From: Codonopsis lanceolata
Lineage: Eukaryota; Streptophyta; Magnoliopsida; Asterales; Campanulaceae
Assembly (NCBI GenBank): GCA_013146195.2
Contig: CM028382.1
Location: 6,580,767-6,644,766 of the forward strand
Direction: 5' to 3'
DNA length: 64,000 nt
The notes under the pieces are model-generated. The model had not been told where the DNA came from and did not search any database. It worked only from the letters and a program-made list of their open reading frames with translations. A program made the translations under genes and the position numbers. The number at the start of each line of letters is the position of its first letter. Within the stretch, counting starts at the first letter, position 1. Positions 1 through 11,322 of the stretch are shown piece by piece.

Positions 1-3000
1 GTTTCTTTGCCATACATACATACACACACATACATACATGATACATAATTGCAATCAAGGAGGGTTAGCGACTGTGAATCATTTAGAGGTACAAAAAATC
101 AAAGGTAGTTTCATGTGGGAGCAGAGTAAATAGTATTGCTATGCTGTCCAAATACTAGACTCAGGAGTCTTGTGTGAAGATTGTAGTTACTTTCCCTTTC
201 TTTGTTTTCAAAAGTACAGTTTAAATACTGTTTTCATTAGTAAGATATTGGCGAAGTTGGCCTATTTTATTGTTGGATATCATACTTGAAGTAAATACCT
301 AATTGATGGATAATTTTGGGAATGAAACCTTGTTCTGTTTTAGGAACTTACCTCAGAATGGAAAGAAAATTAGCAAAATACCCTCTGAATTTTTAATTTT
401 TCTATTTATCTTTAATCTGTTCTGGGGTTTGATGGTTTTTTTTTTTGAGGGAAGGGGAGGGGGAGTTTGAAGTATATTAAAAGGGGAAGCAAAAGCCCTA
501 CTGTTTATACTTGTTAGATTTTGCCTTTTAACGTGTCCTTACGACACTTATTACTTTCTCATGTACAAAGCAAGGTAACTTCATGTGAGAGCAGTGAAAT
601 AAATAGTATAGCTCATTACTAGATTCAGAAGTCCTGTGGGAAAATTGTAGTTATTTTCCCTTTCATTGTTTTCAAAAGTATAGTTGATCTCAAGTAATTG
701 GGACAAAGGCTGAGTCAATATTTGCTTAGTTGGCTTATTTTATTGGTGGACGTAAATGCTCAAGTGATGGACAATGCAGGAGTAAAACCTTGTTCTGTTT
801 TAGGAATTTACTTAAAAAATGGAAAGAAAACTAGCAATATATCTTATCAAATTTACTTATTTGGGGTTTGGGGGTGAGTTGAAGTATATCAAAGGGTGAA
901 GCAAATGTGCAAAGGTTTATACTTTCTACATTTTTACTTCTAATGTGTTCATAAGACAGTTACAATTCACCCGTTAGTTTCTTAGATTTCTTTTCATTCC
1001 TATTTGATGCAATACTACAGAGTCTAAAGTTGAAGGCATTCAATGATTTCCCAGAAAAGGAGAGACATTTATTTACAAGGACCTAACAGAAATAGGGGTA
1101 TAGGAGAGTTTATATACTTGTCAAAAAAAAGTATATATATATATATCATGATTGTTTCTTTTCTTTTTTCTTCTCCTAGTAGTACCAATTTGTTACTACC
1201 TGAACACTTGCAGGGGTCGGAAGAAAGTATTTTGAATCTCTGTTTGTTGTTTTGTTTGTTTCTGATATTTCCATTATTCTGTGATTGGCATTTGAATAAG
1301 CTCATTCCTTGACATACATACTCAGGCAGGCTTTGTTTCCTCTACCTTTTTTAATTAATGATTTCTGAAAGCCCCTGGAGGAACTTATCAACATGTTTAT
1401 AATCTATCATGCATACACTGTTGGTTGATAGTTCTAATTGGCCCAGGACATTACTTCAAAGAATCTCAAAAACGTAGGAGCTCTTACTGAATTATGCTAA
1501 GCCTAACATGTAATTGCAGTTCATTTGGTAATTACATGACAACCTAATTGTTTTACTATACTACTGATCTGTTGCATTTGTGATCATCCCTTTCTATACC
1601 GTTCTAGTGCAAACCTCTGTTTTTGGGGGCTACCAATATTAAAATTGTAATATAAGTGTCTAGTCATACAACTTTGACATGTGTCTTTTTGGTGTATCAG
1701 TAGTGTTACCTTGTTTCTTTGTCTCTTAATTTATTAAATGCACTCATTGCTGTGCTTCACGTTTATTTCTGTCATTCAATGGGGGTGGATAGTTAAACTG
1801 TTTCATCTATATGTTACTGTCATGACTTGTAGGTATAATGTCCATTTCTGTTTTGATGTTTTCATGAGTGGTTGTGGGGTGTGGGGGGGGGGGGAGGGAG
1901 GGAAGAGAGGATGCTGTCTGCGGACGTGGCTAGAGAAAAACTTTAAGAACCAGTAAACTGATTATTTAATATTTATGATACGCTCTAGCAATTGTAAATT
2001 AGATTGCAAGAGAGTTACACTGCCTTTTGATAGATACTTATGTCTATGCCTCTATAACAAATTATCTGCTTCATGAATTTTTGGCTCTTTTCAGACTAGA
2101 TGATCATGGTTTCACGATACTGGGTTGCTGCTACTTTCTGGTATGTTTTGATTTCATGTATTCTTTTTTGTCCTTCTATTTGGTAGTATAACTCTTCAGA
2201 TGCTAGGTCAAATGAAATTAAACATTCTTTTCCTTTCCTTTACTATTATTAGTATTGTTTCAGTCAAAAGTGTTTGGATCGTTTAGACTTGTTAATTGAG
2301 GGAGTATTTCCTCAGTATGCCCTTAACTTCTCCTGCAAGCCAGATTAGCGTTTCAGTTTCTGTATTTGGTACAAATTCATTGGTCTCAACATTGACTAAT
2401 CTTAGTGAGTTTTATTTCGGTTCTGTGCCTTTTGCTGTGTGTGTCATGTCCTAGATATTTCAGATGCACCATGTCTTGTTTTGATGCACCATCCAGGGAA
2501 TTGGAATATTTTGGATGCAAGAGTCCTTTATCTTCAAGATAATATTGAGGCATCTTGTTAAAAGTTAAGCAGCTGTGACTTATGAGTAAGCATATTGCTT
2601 TGTTTGGGTACCAGAAAGAGCATGGAAAGAGGAAATGGAAATGTCAAGAAAAGTGAACATTAATTCAGTCCTAAGTGTAAACATGGATATACAAATGCAT
2701 ACAGCATTTGAACACACGCACACACAAACAGACGTGTGTATAGTTAATTGGGAAATATCGGATGTATGAGTTTATTGTCTTATTGGTAGTTTCCACTAAC
2801 CCTGTTAATGAAGGAATCAGTGATAACATTTGAGCAAGTCTCTTGCATTGTTTGGAACTAGGATTTGTATCAATGCATGTATTCCATGTTTTCATTCATC
2901 TTTTTATATGCACTTGAAGCTTATATAATTTTCAGTACTTATTCTAATATCGAATCATGAGTTATACACTGTTGCAGAAGCTCATCGATCTGGATCAATC

Positions 3001-3822
3001 ACAAGGGAGATGAGTTCCTATAATGGGGTGGCTTGTGAAAATATATAGCTGATTGTCTGGTCTTACTTCAGAAAAATTATAAATTTCCAGGTTGACAATG
3101 GCTCAAGAGGTGGATTGGATTTATAGTGTGGCAAGGACTAAGGAGGTTCTGTCTGTTTTTCAAGTTTGTTTGAGATTTGCTACAAATAAAGTGAGCTTTT
3201 GTGGCTGATTATGTGAGCAGTGAAAATGATATGTTGGACAGAATCCTTTAACTGAAGAAATTTCCCAAGATTGAGAAATATAATAAGTGGAACAATCTGT
3301 GAACATGTTTGTATAAAGTGGGTATTTCAGGCGATGGATTAGATAGTTTTAAACTGAAGACCCTGTAGAGCTTTTTTTTTTCCCAGTTTAATCGAATGTG
3401 AATATGCTCTAAAACCAAATTCAAAGAACTAGTTTCCCAATGAAACGGAATTTGGAAATATGTGCCACCTATAGAAGCTGCCTCTTCTTTTTTGCCTTCC
3501 CCATGTGGAGAGTGGCATGGAAAGCTTTTCTTACTTGATTCTCTTTGGAGTCTGGGAAAATCCTTATGTGCCGGTGATGCACGTGCAAAAAGGTTGGCAA
3601 ATCAGAGTCATTTGCTTTGCTATGTGATGTGGCAAAGTATATGTGGATCACAAGAAGTGTGTTGTTTGGAATTCAGCATCAGTCATTAGTGTCCTTATTT
3701 GCATCAACTATCTTCTCCATTTGCTGGAGTTGGGGTGGGGGGGGTGGGTCGGCAGGATATAGCAGAAACTTGAAAGGGATGTAGTTACCCAGGAATTGGA
3801 TGAGATCATTTAGGTGTCTATC
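1..3822. other. Gene-poor flank upstream of the Copia element
   Basis: No convincing gene is seen. The stretch is AT-rich with short, poorly conserved open frames. It holds a diverged tandem duplication (listed separately) and two G-runs that could form quadruplexes (about 1875-1910 and 3732-3749). A polypyrimidine tract and AG at about 2976 could be the acceptor of a terminal exon ending within 80 bases, but all three frames give only short unrecognised peptides. It may be intron or 3' flank of a gene lying outside the window. Confidence 0.6.
88..975. repeat. Diverged tandem duplication, two units of about 475 and 410 bp
   Basis: Positions about 88-562 and 563-975 align along their length. 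Both contain, in the same order, a 'tcatgtg..gagcag' block, a 'tagtta.tttccctttc' block, the shared run 'aaaccttgttctgtttta', and a 'gaagtatat' block with a trailing 'gtttatact'. Many substitutions and indels separate them, so the duplication is old. No coding potential is seen in either unit. Confidence 0.8.
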
Positions 3823-4138
3823 TGTTGGAACTTTAGTGATAATTTAAAGAACAAAAGAAGAACTAACACAGTACAGAAAAATTAAGAGAGAGTTAATCTT
3901 TTATTAATTGATGTAATGCTTAAATACACTATTGTGTAACTGCAAAAGAGAGAAAACAACAAATAGTTTGCTGAACCTCAGCAATAACTAGTAAGATAAA
4001 ATAACAAACTAAACTCCTAAAGACTTGGTCTTCTAAAGACTTGGTCAATAGTGAATTGAATTATAACTTATTTGTAAAAATCTAAAGGGTAAATGCAACT
4101 AATTTGAGTGAAACAGTTGCTGATGCACATTTTCAACA
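3823..4138 (-). repeat. 3' LTR of the Copia element
   Basis: A 316-bp repeat beginning TG and ending CA, matching 8169-8457. It carries a tandem duplication of about 17 bp (unit 'ctaaagacttggtct') and an insertion near its end that the other LTR lacks, so it is longer. It joins the internal region at a purine-rich tract read on the minus strand (4139-4149), the likely polypurine tract. Confidence 0.9.
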
Positions 4139-4150
4139 CTCCTCCTTGCA

Positions 4151-5718
4151 TCAGTATGTGCAAATTCCAAGTTTCTCTCTTAAGTACTCAAATTTACTTT
4201 TTGGAAGAGGATTTGTAAATATGTTTGCAAGCTGATTTTCAGTCATGCAGTACTTCAATTGAACTGAACCATTTCTTTGGACATCTCTGATAAAGAACAA
4301 CTTTATACTAAAATGCTTTGTCTTCCCATGAAAAACATGATTGTTAGAAATGGCTATTGCTGCTTGATTGTCCACCGTAACTTAGTACTCACCTTTTGTT
4401 CCAGCTGCAGATCACTCTGGATTTTTCTCAACCAAAGTGCATGATAAACGGCTACTGTTGCTGCTATAAACTCTGCTTCAACCGTTGATTGTGTTACAAT
4501 TTCTTGCTTCTTTGAACTCCAAGTGAATATTCCTGATCCAAAGTTGAAACAGAAACCAAAGGTGCTTTTCATGTCCTCTACACATCCGGCCCAATCACTG
4601 TTAGCATAGCCTTGCAACTGGAAATTTTGTGAAGAACTGAACTTGACACCAAAATTTAAGGTTCCCCTTATATATCGGAGAACTCTTTTTGCGGCTTTAA
4701 GATGAGATTCATTAGCACAATTCATGAACCTAGAAAGAACACTTACAACATGTAAGATATCTGGTCTTGTTGCTGTGAAATACAATGAGATATTGTGATT
4801 CATCAACTTTTTCGCTCCCATCATCCTTGCATAGCTTCTCCTTTTGGCACATAGGAGTACTCATGCATTTACAATCCTCCATATTAAATTTCTTTAGGAT
4901 CTTCTTCGCATACTTCTTTTGGGAATTGAAAATCTTACCTGAATCTTGTTCGATTTCCATTCCAAGAAAGTAAGACATTTCTCCCAGATCTGTCATCTCA
5001 AAGACTTTCATCATGTCTTCTTTGAATTGTTGAACAAGTTCAACATTGCTGCCAATAACCAAAAGATCGTTAACATATAAAGAAACCACAAGAAGATTAG
5101 CTTGATCACCTTTAATATACAGAGTGAACTTGCTGAGGCTTTTGACAAAGCCTAAGCTCAACATATATTCATCAATCCTGCTATACCAGGTCCTTGGAGC
5201 CTGTTTTAAGCCATACAAAGTCTTCTTTAACAAGTACACCTTGTCCTCTTGCCTCTTTGTCACAAAGCCATCAGGTTGCTCAACATAAATTTCTTCTTCT
5301 AGAACACCATTTAAGAATGCTGATTTGACATCTAGTTGGTAGATTTTCCATTCCTTCTGTGCTGCAATAGCTAGTAGCATTCTAATAGTGTCTAGTCTTG
5401 CTACCGGAGCAAACGTATCAAAGAAATCTATTCCAAGAACTTGTGCATACCCTTTTACGACTAACCTTGCTTTATACTTGATTGTGCCATTTACATTCAA
5501 CTTTGTTCTGAACACCCACTTAACACCAATCACTTTTTGGTGTTGAGGCCTTTCAACAAATTCCCATTTTTTTCGATCATAGAGAGCTCCTCCTGCATTG
5601 CAACCCTCCACTTAAGATCTTTTTCAGCTTCCCAATATCCTGCAGGTTCAAAAACAGCAACGTTGCATCTTTCATAGACATCGCAAGCAACCGGTTCCTT
5701 GAATGGGTGGATCATCAA
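4151..5718 (-). pseudogene. Copia reverse transcriptase and RNase H, broken
   Basis: Read on the minus strand from 5718 downward, this is the RVT_2-type polymerase followed by RNase H. Visible landmarks are KARLVVKGYAQ, the FAPVARLDTIR block, LDVKSAFLNG, LYGLKQAPR and the active-site region SLYVNDLLVIG. RNase H shows the GYANSDWAGC block, a TVEAEF motif and a final segment with DNQAAIAISNN. The frame is split into at least four pieces (about 5718-5530, 5611-4730, 4824-4354 and 4375-4151). The expected catalytic YVDD is YVND, losing one metal-binding aspartate, which adds to the evidence that this copy cannot replicate. Confidence 0.9.
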
Positions 5719-5867
5719 CTAACTCATCTTGTTGCGCAGTAGTAAGTGGTGTTGATCTTCTTCGGGAGGATTATCAATTAATTGATCATGCTGCAGATTA
5801 AATGGCTGATGCAAGCTAACACCCTGCTGCTGATTTTGTTCTGAATTCCTGCTCCACTTCTCATTCT

Positions 5868-6673
5868 TTATAAAGTCACATCTCTGCTTATTAACATTTT
5901 TCTTTTGTCAGGTTGAAAAACTCTATAAGCCTTAGATGTTGAGCTATAACCAACAAATACACCAGGCTCAGTTTTCTTATATAACTTATCTCGCTTGATC
6001 TGCGGCACATAAGTAAAACACAAACATCCAAATACTTTAAGATTTTTCAATAATGGTTTATAACCATACCAGACCTCAAAAGGAGTCTTCCCATTTACTG
6101 CTTTGGTGGGAAGTCTGTTCAGCAAAAAAACTGCAGTATTTGTCGCCTCCGCCCAATATTCTTTAGGCAGCTCCTTTTCATGAATCAAGCCATCTCCATT
6201 ATTGTCTTGTTCTTCCTCTCGCTGACCCCATTTTGTTGAGGAGTATATGGCATTGTAAATTGATGTTCAATGCATGCATCCTCACAGAATTTATCAAATT
6301 CATTTGAGGTGTATTCCTTGCCATTATCTGACCTCAAAACTTGTATCTTGTAACCACTTTGGTTCTCAATCCAATTCTTAAATTTGAAAAAAAAAATACA
6401 TGCAACTTCTGACTTGAATTTGAAAAAATAAATCCAACACATCCTCGTTAAATCATCTATGAAAGCAATATAGTACTTACTCCCTTTAAGTGAAGAAGTT
6501 TTTGGCCCACTTAAATCTGTATGGACGAGTTGCAACTTCTTAGTCGCTCTCAACGATGACTTTTGGAAAGGAATTCTTGCTTGTTTACCAAATAGACATG
6601 CCTTGCAGCTTGGTAAATCTGAATCTAGGTGAGACAATCCAAGAGCCAACTTTTTCCTTTGCAAATTCAACAA
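5868..6673 (-). pseudogene. Copia integrase core, broken
   Basis: Minus-strand frames 6673-6185 and 6188-5868 carry the retroviral-type integrase core. The acidic triad is visible: D in LVHTDLSGP, D in LRSDNGKEY, and E in the PQQNGVSERKN block. The zinc-binding cysteines (SCKACLFGKQ) precede it, and the usual Copia continuation (NRLPTKAVNGKTPFEVW, then VFGCLCFTYVP) follows. One frame change lies near 6186. Integrase inserts the element's DNA copy into the host chromosome; this copy is not expected to be functional. Confidence 0.9.
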
Positions 6674-7238
6674 TGCAAAGATGATGAAAATGGCCTAGCC
6701 TCTTGTGCCAAATTGTTGTGTTGGTTACTGTAGCTGCATATGCTGATTGCTTCTCCTCCATAGGATCAAAAGAGAAACTCTTGCCACTCATCTTGATTCT
6801 AAATATTTCTTTGTCATTGACATCCTTGATTAAGCATTGCTTATTCTCAAAGAGAACTTTAAATCCTTTCTCAACTAACTGCCCAACACTCAGAAAATTT
6901 TGATCAATATCAGGTACATATAAAACATCAGTAATTAATTTTGTACATGTACAACTTTCTATGGCAATAGTTCCCTTTCCTTTAACAACAATGTACTCAC
7001 CATTACCAATTCTGACTCTAGATGCTTTCGATTTGTCAAGCTCTCTGAAGAGTTCTTGATCGTTGGTCATGTGGTTGGTGCAACCACTATCTATAAGCCA
7101 ACAATCACTTGTTGTGCTACTTGTAAAACAAGATGCGACAAACAATTGCTCCTCCTCTTCCTCATCAGCTACTCGAGCATCATCTTTTTGCTGGAAATTA
7201 CTTTTGCATATACGCTCATGGTGCCCCTCTTGTTGCAT
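6585..7238 (-). pseudogene. Copia protease and GAG-pre-integrase region
   Basis: The minus-strand frame from 7238 contains a CCHC-like remnant (EGHHERICKS), then the aspartic protease signature LIDSGCTNHM with the catalytic D-S-G. The pre-integrase module with WHKRLGHFH follows. The order CCHC, protease, pre-integrase is the Copia arrangement. A frameshift near 6650 links it to the integrase frame that overlaps its end. Confidence 0.88.
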
Positions 7239-8084
7239 TTTTCACATTTCACATCTGGTCTTCTCTAACATTTAAAAGGAGGATGACCCTTTTTTCCGCA
7301 ATGCTTGCAAGGAGGGAATTCCTTCTTTTTGTCTCCACTGTTATAGCTAACGTTTGTGGATAAATCTTGTGGGATGTGATCCTTCCTGTAGTTTTTCTTC
7401 TCGTCCTTCTCTCCTTCACTCCTTGGTTAATATATAACTTAGCATGCAATGCCTTCTCCACAAGACCTTCGCTCCTTATCAATCTTCTTTGTTCTTGTAC
7501 CAACACATTTTTCAATTCTGCCAAAGTGATTTTTGACACATCTTTAGCATTTTCCAAAGAAGAAATAGTAGCATCAAATCTAGCAGAGACAGTTACAAGT
7601 ATTTTCTGAATAATTCTACTATCAGAAAACTCATAACCAAGCAACTTTATTTTGTTGGCTATACCAATAAGCTTATCTGTATATTCTTTGATTGTCTCTG
7701 ACTTCTTCATCTCCTGCACCTCAAATTCTCTAACCAAATTCAGCACTTGCATTCCTTTAATCCTTTCATCTCTTTCCTATTCACCATTGAGGAAATTCCA
7801 TATTTCAAATGCTAACTTCATGGTCATAATCCTAATAAATATATCTTGTGAGACAGCAGAAAACAATGTAGCTCTTGCTTTCGACTTCCTTCCTTTTCCT
7901 TGTGAATCTTAATTTGTGTCATTGTTGGATTAGCGGGCAATGGAGGAACTTCGTAGTCCTCTTCAACAGCCTCCCAGAGATCATTTGCCTCTAGATACGC
8001 CTCCATCCTCGCGGCCCAAACATGATAATTTTCACCATTGAACACAGCTGGTGCTAAGTCTGTGAAAGGGGTTTCTGAAGCCAT
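7239..8084 (-). pseudogene. Copia gag (capsid and zinc knuckle), broken
   Basis: The start codon at 8084 lies 70 bases inside the primer binding site and opens a gag with the FNGENYHVWAARMEAYLEAND block typical of UBN2-type capsid proteins. The frame shifts near 7830, and the continuation (7752-7249) holds LVREFEVQEM, a leucine-rich block, and paired CCHC knuckles around 7240-7310 (CKHCGKKGH visible) interrupted by stops. Gag would form the virus-like particle and bind element RNA. The frame is not continuous with protease, as expected for a decayed copy. Confidence 0.85.
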
Positions 8085-8153
8085 TGAAAAGAAAGGCTAA
8101 GAAAGATTGGTGGATTTTTTTTTTTTTTTAAGACATGTCCCTTAAAGAAAAAA

Positions 8154-8165
8154 GCTCTGATACCA
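8154..8165 (-). promoter_or_regulatory. Primer binding site of the Copia element (initiator tRNA-Met type)
   Basis: Read on the minus strand, the 12 bases are TGGTATCAGAGC, the standard plant Copia site complementary to the 3' end of initiator methionine tRNA. They lie three bases inside the 5' LTR, which fixes the transcription direction as minus. Confidence 0.93.
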
Positions 8166-8168
8166 ATT

Positions 8169-8457
8169 TGTTGGAACTTTAATGATAATTTAAAGAACAA
8201 AAGAAGAACTAACAGAGTACAGAAAAATTAAGAGAGAAAGTTAATATTTTATTAACTGATGCAATGCTTAAATACACTATTGTGTAACTGCAAAAGAGAG
8301 AAAATAACAAATAGTTTGCTGAACCTCAGCAACAACTAGTAAGATAAAATAACAAACTAAACTCCTAAAGACTTGGTCAAGAGTGAACTGAACTAGAACT
8401 AGAACTTATTTGTAAAATCTAAAGGGTAAATGCAATTGCTGATGCACATTTTCAACG
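8169..8457 (-). repeat. 5' LTR of the Copia element
   Basis: A 289-bp repeat matching 3823-4138, starting TGTTGGAAC. Its last base has changed from the expected CA to CG, but the TSD ctatc follows immediately. Several substitutions and indels separate it from the other LTR, pointing to an old insertion. Confidence 0.9.
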
Positions 8458-8462
8458 CTATC

Positions 8463-9119
8463 TTTCTAGTTATTTTTGTCCAATTGATCTTGAAATTAAT
8501 TGCTAGCGCTGTCCATTGGCTGGGAAATCTCCTCGAGGCTAATGCCTATCTTGGATGTTCCAAAGGATTTAACTCCCCACCAAAAAAAAAAAAAAAAAGT
8601 CAATCTTGCATTTTGACAAGCTATGCTACATTATGGTTGTCGTATAGTGCCGACTCTTTTTTCTGCTTTGTTAAATGTTGCTTGTCGACGTGCCAGAACA
8701 GGGTTGGTTAATGGTTATTATTCCCCTTCTTTGTCCTATCAGAGTTATTGCTTTTGAAAGTTGTACACCATGTACTAAAAATTGAAGGTCGAAAGGTCAG
8801 TGTGCAATTGATTATGAACGCCTTAAAGGCTTAAATCTTATTCATATGTAAAGGGTTGATGTTATGAAACAAAAGTCAATGGTCTATGTATGCCTAAAAA
8901 GGTGTACCTAGCATTGGTAATAAATGCACTTATAAATACCGAGCGTTTTGTAGTTTTATCCGACGGACGGTTCTTATTCTGAATAAATCTTTCTCTCTCA
9001 TACACTTTTTGTTCTAATTTGTGGTTAATTTATAACAGTTGATATTTTCGGTTATTTCTTTGTTGGCTGTTTCGGGTGGCTCTGGAGGTAATACTTTGGT
9101 AGAAATAGGTCATATGATG
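8463..9119. other. Intergenic stretch
   Basis: No gene is recognised. It contains a poly(A) run at about 8583-8598 and otherwise unremarkable AT-rich sequence. Confidence 0.5.
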
Positions 9120-9127
9120 GTAAGGCA

Positions 9128-9223
9128 TAAGGGCGGCAAAATAGGTGTTATGGATAAATGGATAATAGGCTATTATTCATGGATAATAGCCTATTATCCA
9201 TAACACTCATTTTGCCACCCCTA
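9128..9223. mobile_element. 96-bp palindromic hAT-type MITE
   Basis: Flanked by a perfect 8-bp target-site duplication gtaaggca (9120-9127 and 9224-9231), the hAT signature. The ends are inverted copies: taagggcggcaaaat on the left against taggggtggcaaaat read inward from the right. The inverted repeat continues through ggataatag almost to the centre, so the element is nearly one long hairpin. No coding capacity. It shares its end sequence with the larger insertion at 26120-27754. Confidence 0.9.
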
Positions 9224-9231
9224 GTAAGGCA

Positions 9232-9783
9232 TATGTCTCTGTAATGCTGTGTAACATCTTTCCAGTTTTCTCCTTTTTACAATCCAAGTTTAAATATTTT
9301 TCACAGGTTTCTTAGAGAATTTTCGGAGTTATCATTGCCTATTGTTTTGTTTTTGCATTAAGCCAAAACTACTCTTACTTGAGTTGAGGAATATATTGAA
9401 TGTCTATTGATATCTATAATTACCGGTGTCTGATTTATGCTTGTTGAGAAGAACACGAAATCTCACTCTTATCTCTCCTTTGGTCCCTTAGGTTGCTAAT
9501 TTTGTGGTTTAATTTAACTATTTTAAATGATCATCTTTGGCAGATGAGTCCCGCCATTTGAGGTTCAATCTTACCAAGGCTACATAATCTGGAGCCAAAC
9601 TCCCCAGCTCTGCCGCCATAATAACAAACTCCACTCCTATGGTTTTGCCTGGATCAACTTGAAATCATTCTGCGAAATACAGAAATCACAGCTAGTACAT
9701 CACCACCACCACCACCACCACGGCTCATTATTTCCAACCCACCCTTCCCATGCTTAAAGTTTATTAGTTTGGTGGTGATATGA
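9232..9783. other. Intergenic stretch with an exon-like minus-strand segment
   Basis: A minus-strand open segment near 9625-9510 starts with a methionine and reads roughly MAAELGSLAPDYVAL before a GTAAGA donor-like site. It was not recognised and is short. A (CAC)n run lies at about 9700-9721. Nothing else is supported. Confidence 0.3.
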
Positions 9784-10023
9784 TCACCCTTGTGTGGTTA
9801 TTGATGATCGGTTAGCATTGTTGTAGTAAGGGGGGAAAGTTTTTGAACGGCACCAATAGCATTTGTTGGTGTTTCTCCCGTTTACTCGTTTCACTTTAAC
9901 CCACAGAACCCAGTAGGTCATCACAATGCAAATAGTCGTTGCACCCAAGACCAGTTCTCCTGGTCTTGGCGGCCGGGAAATATGAGAGAATGAACGGTAC
10001 AAGCTTACCTTAAAGCTTGCCAT
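9784..10023 (-). CDS. Hypothetical 79-residue protein with one membrane segment
   Basis: Not recognised. The frame opens with ATGGC, a good plant start context, and a TATAT-like motif lies about 75 bases upstream. The N-terminus (MASFKVSLYRSFSHISRPPR) is basic and serine-rich. One hydrophobic stretch (LVLGATTICIVMTYWVLWV) could span a membrane and is followed by basic residues. The C-terminal third is polar. An AAG|GTAAGC splice-donor-like site falls after codon 5, so the open frame may be spurious. It could be a small organelle or membrane protein, an exon, or chance. Confidence 0.3.
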   Translation of the reverse strand: MASFKVSLYRSFSHISRPPRPGELVLGATTICIVMTYWVLWVKVKRVNGRNTNKCYWCRSKTFPPYYNNANRSSITTQG

Positions 10024-11307
10024 TCCTAAAGTTTACCAACAATGGTAAAAGGAAAATGTTTCATTTGTCTAATGAAATACTAAGCTTGGGGCATATAAGA
10101 GGCAGCTCCAGTATAATCTTATGCATAATCAACACTTGATAATCAAAAATAATTTTTATTTTACACATAATTATCAAATTTGATCTCTCATTATTTACCA
10201 GGGCTGCGTGGATGCACGGTATCAATCCTCTCAAGCACCCTTCTTCATAACTTAGTTTTATGCTCTCACCTTCATTTGATTGCTACAGGAAATAGTGCTG
10301 GGAAAAGGCCAGAGTTCCAGAATTTAATTTTCGATTGAGATGGTTTTTGAAGTCGGAAGGTTTCAAATGTTTGAGTGCTTACTTGCGAAGAAGGAAGCCT
10401 TGCGCAGTTGCAGTCGACTTCGAAACCCTAGCCTTTGAAATCAAAGTCGAAGTCGAAGTTTGTTGAAGTCTGTCGAACTGTGGAAGAAGTCGACTCCCCA
10501 GCCATGACATTCGATAATTTTAGGGCTCATATGTCTGATTTGGGAAATTTAGGTCTTTATTCCTTTATTTTCAACCCAGACCCTAGTCAACCTACGTCGT
10601 TTTTAAAATAGTGATCGACTTTCACGACATTTTACCACCAAAGGCGTCGGCTTATTAGCGACTCGCCTAGGACACACGAGGCGCTCGCCTTTGAGAACTA
10701 TGCGACTAGGGTCGCACCAGGTTAGACATATTGAGACTATGTATCGGTGATAAATCACCTCGGTGTGGAAGATAGTATACAGTCTCACCTGCATACAGAC
10801 TTGCAAAATTGCTTCTTATCATAATGCTTGAATATGTATGCACTGCTAATCTGCAAAATTAACAATAAAGTGGTATTCATAATCAAAAACTAAGCTAATT
10901 CATAGGATAATATATCAAATAAAAACCACAGAAACAAAGAAAAGAAGCCAATGGTGAAAACCAGGATTATGCAGAACTGGAACCAAGAATTTTCAAGGTG
11001 ACGAAAACAGTCGAGCAAAAGGTTAGCAACGTGAACAAGTTGTTGTTTGCACCGTAAACTGTCTTAGAATCCATTATCCATGTGGTTTGGCATAAGCTTA
11101 AAAACATTATCATTTTGTTCTTCTGCATATCTTCGGTTCTAGTTAATGACGAACCCATGGACTATTCAGACTTCTGAGCAATGCTTATAGAACCAAAGTC
11201 CTCCTTAAAACCTCAAGCATTTTTCTATGGCACCAGTTGAATCAGCCATGCCTGCATAATTAGAACACCGTTTTTCTTCATTAACAAGGGTTAAATAAAA
11301 GCTTTAG
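10024..11307. other. Gene-free stretch with GTCGA-rich and CG-rich patches
   Basis: No gene is supported. About 10400-10500 repeats gtcgaagtcgaag-like motifs. About 10600-10720 is unusually CG-rich for the window and repeats 'aggcg', 'cgcct' and 'gcgact' motifs, possibly an old repeat remnant related in style to 61.4 kb. The remainder is AT-rich. Confidence 0.45.
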
Positions 11308-11322
11308 AAGTGAGAACAGATT

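Larger units (their letters stand above)
3823..8457 (-). mobile_element. Complete, decayed Ty1/Copia LTR retrotransposon
   Basis: The element is flanked by a perfect 5-bp target-site duplication (ctatc at 3818-3822 and 8458-8462). It has two LTRs starting TGTTGGAAC, a tRNA-Met-type primer binding site next to the 5' LTR, and a short purine tract before the 3' LTR. Gag, protease, integrase, reverse transcriptase and RNase H follow in Copia order on the minus strand. The reading frame is broken by several stops and frameshifts, and the reverse transcriptase active site reads YVND instead of YVDD, so the copy is dead. About 4.6 kb is normal for a small plant Copia element; the lineage is not assigned. 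Confidence 0.93.

Noticed and set aside
1738..1956. 72-codon plus-strand frame ending in a G-run
   Set aside because: It depends on a G homopolymer-like tract, has no homology, and has no start context.
10600..10720. CG-rich patch as a small RNA gene
   Set aside because: No Pol III boxes or stable cloverleaf were found; it looks like a repeat remnant.
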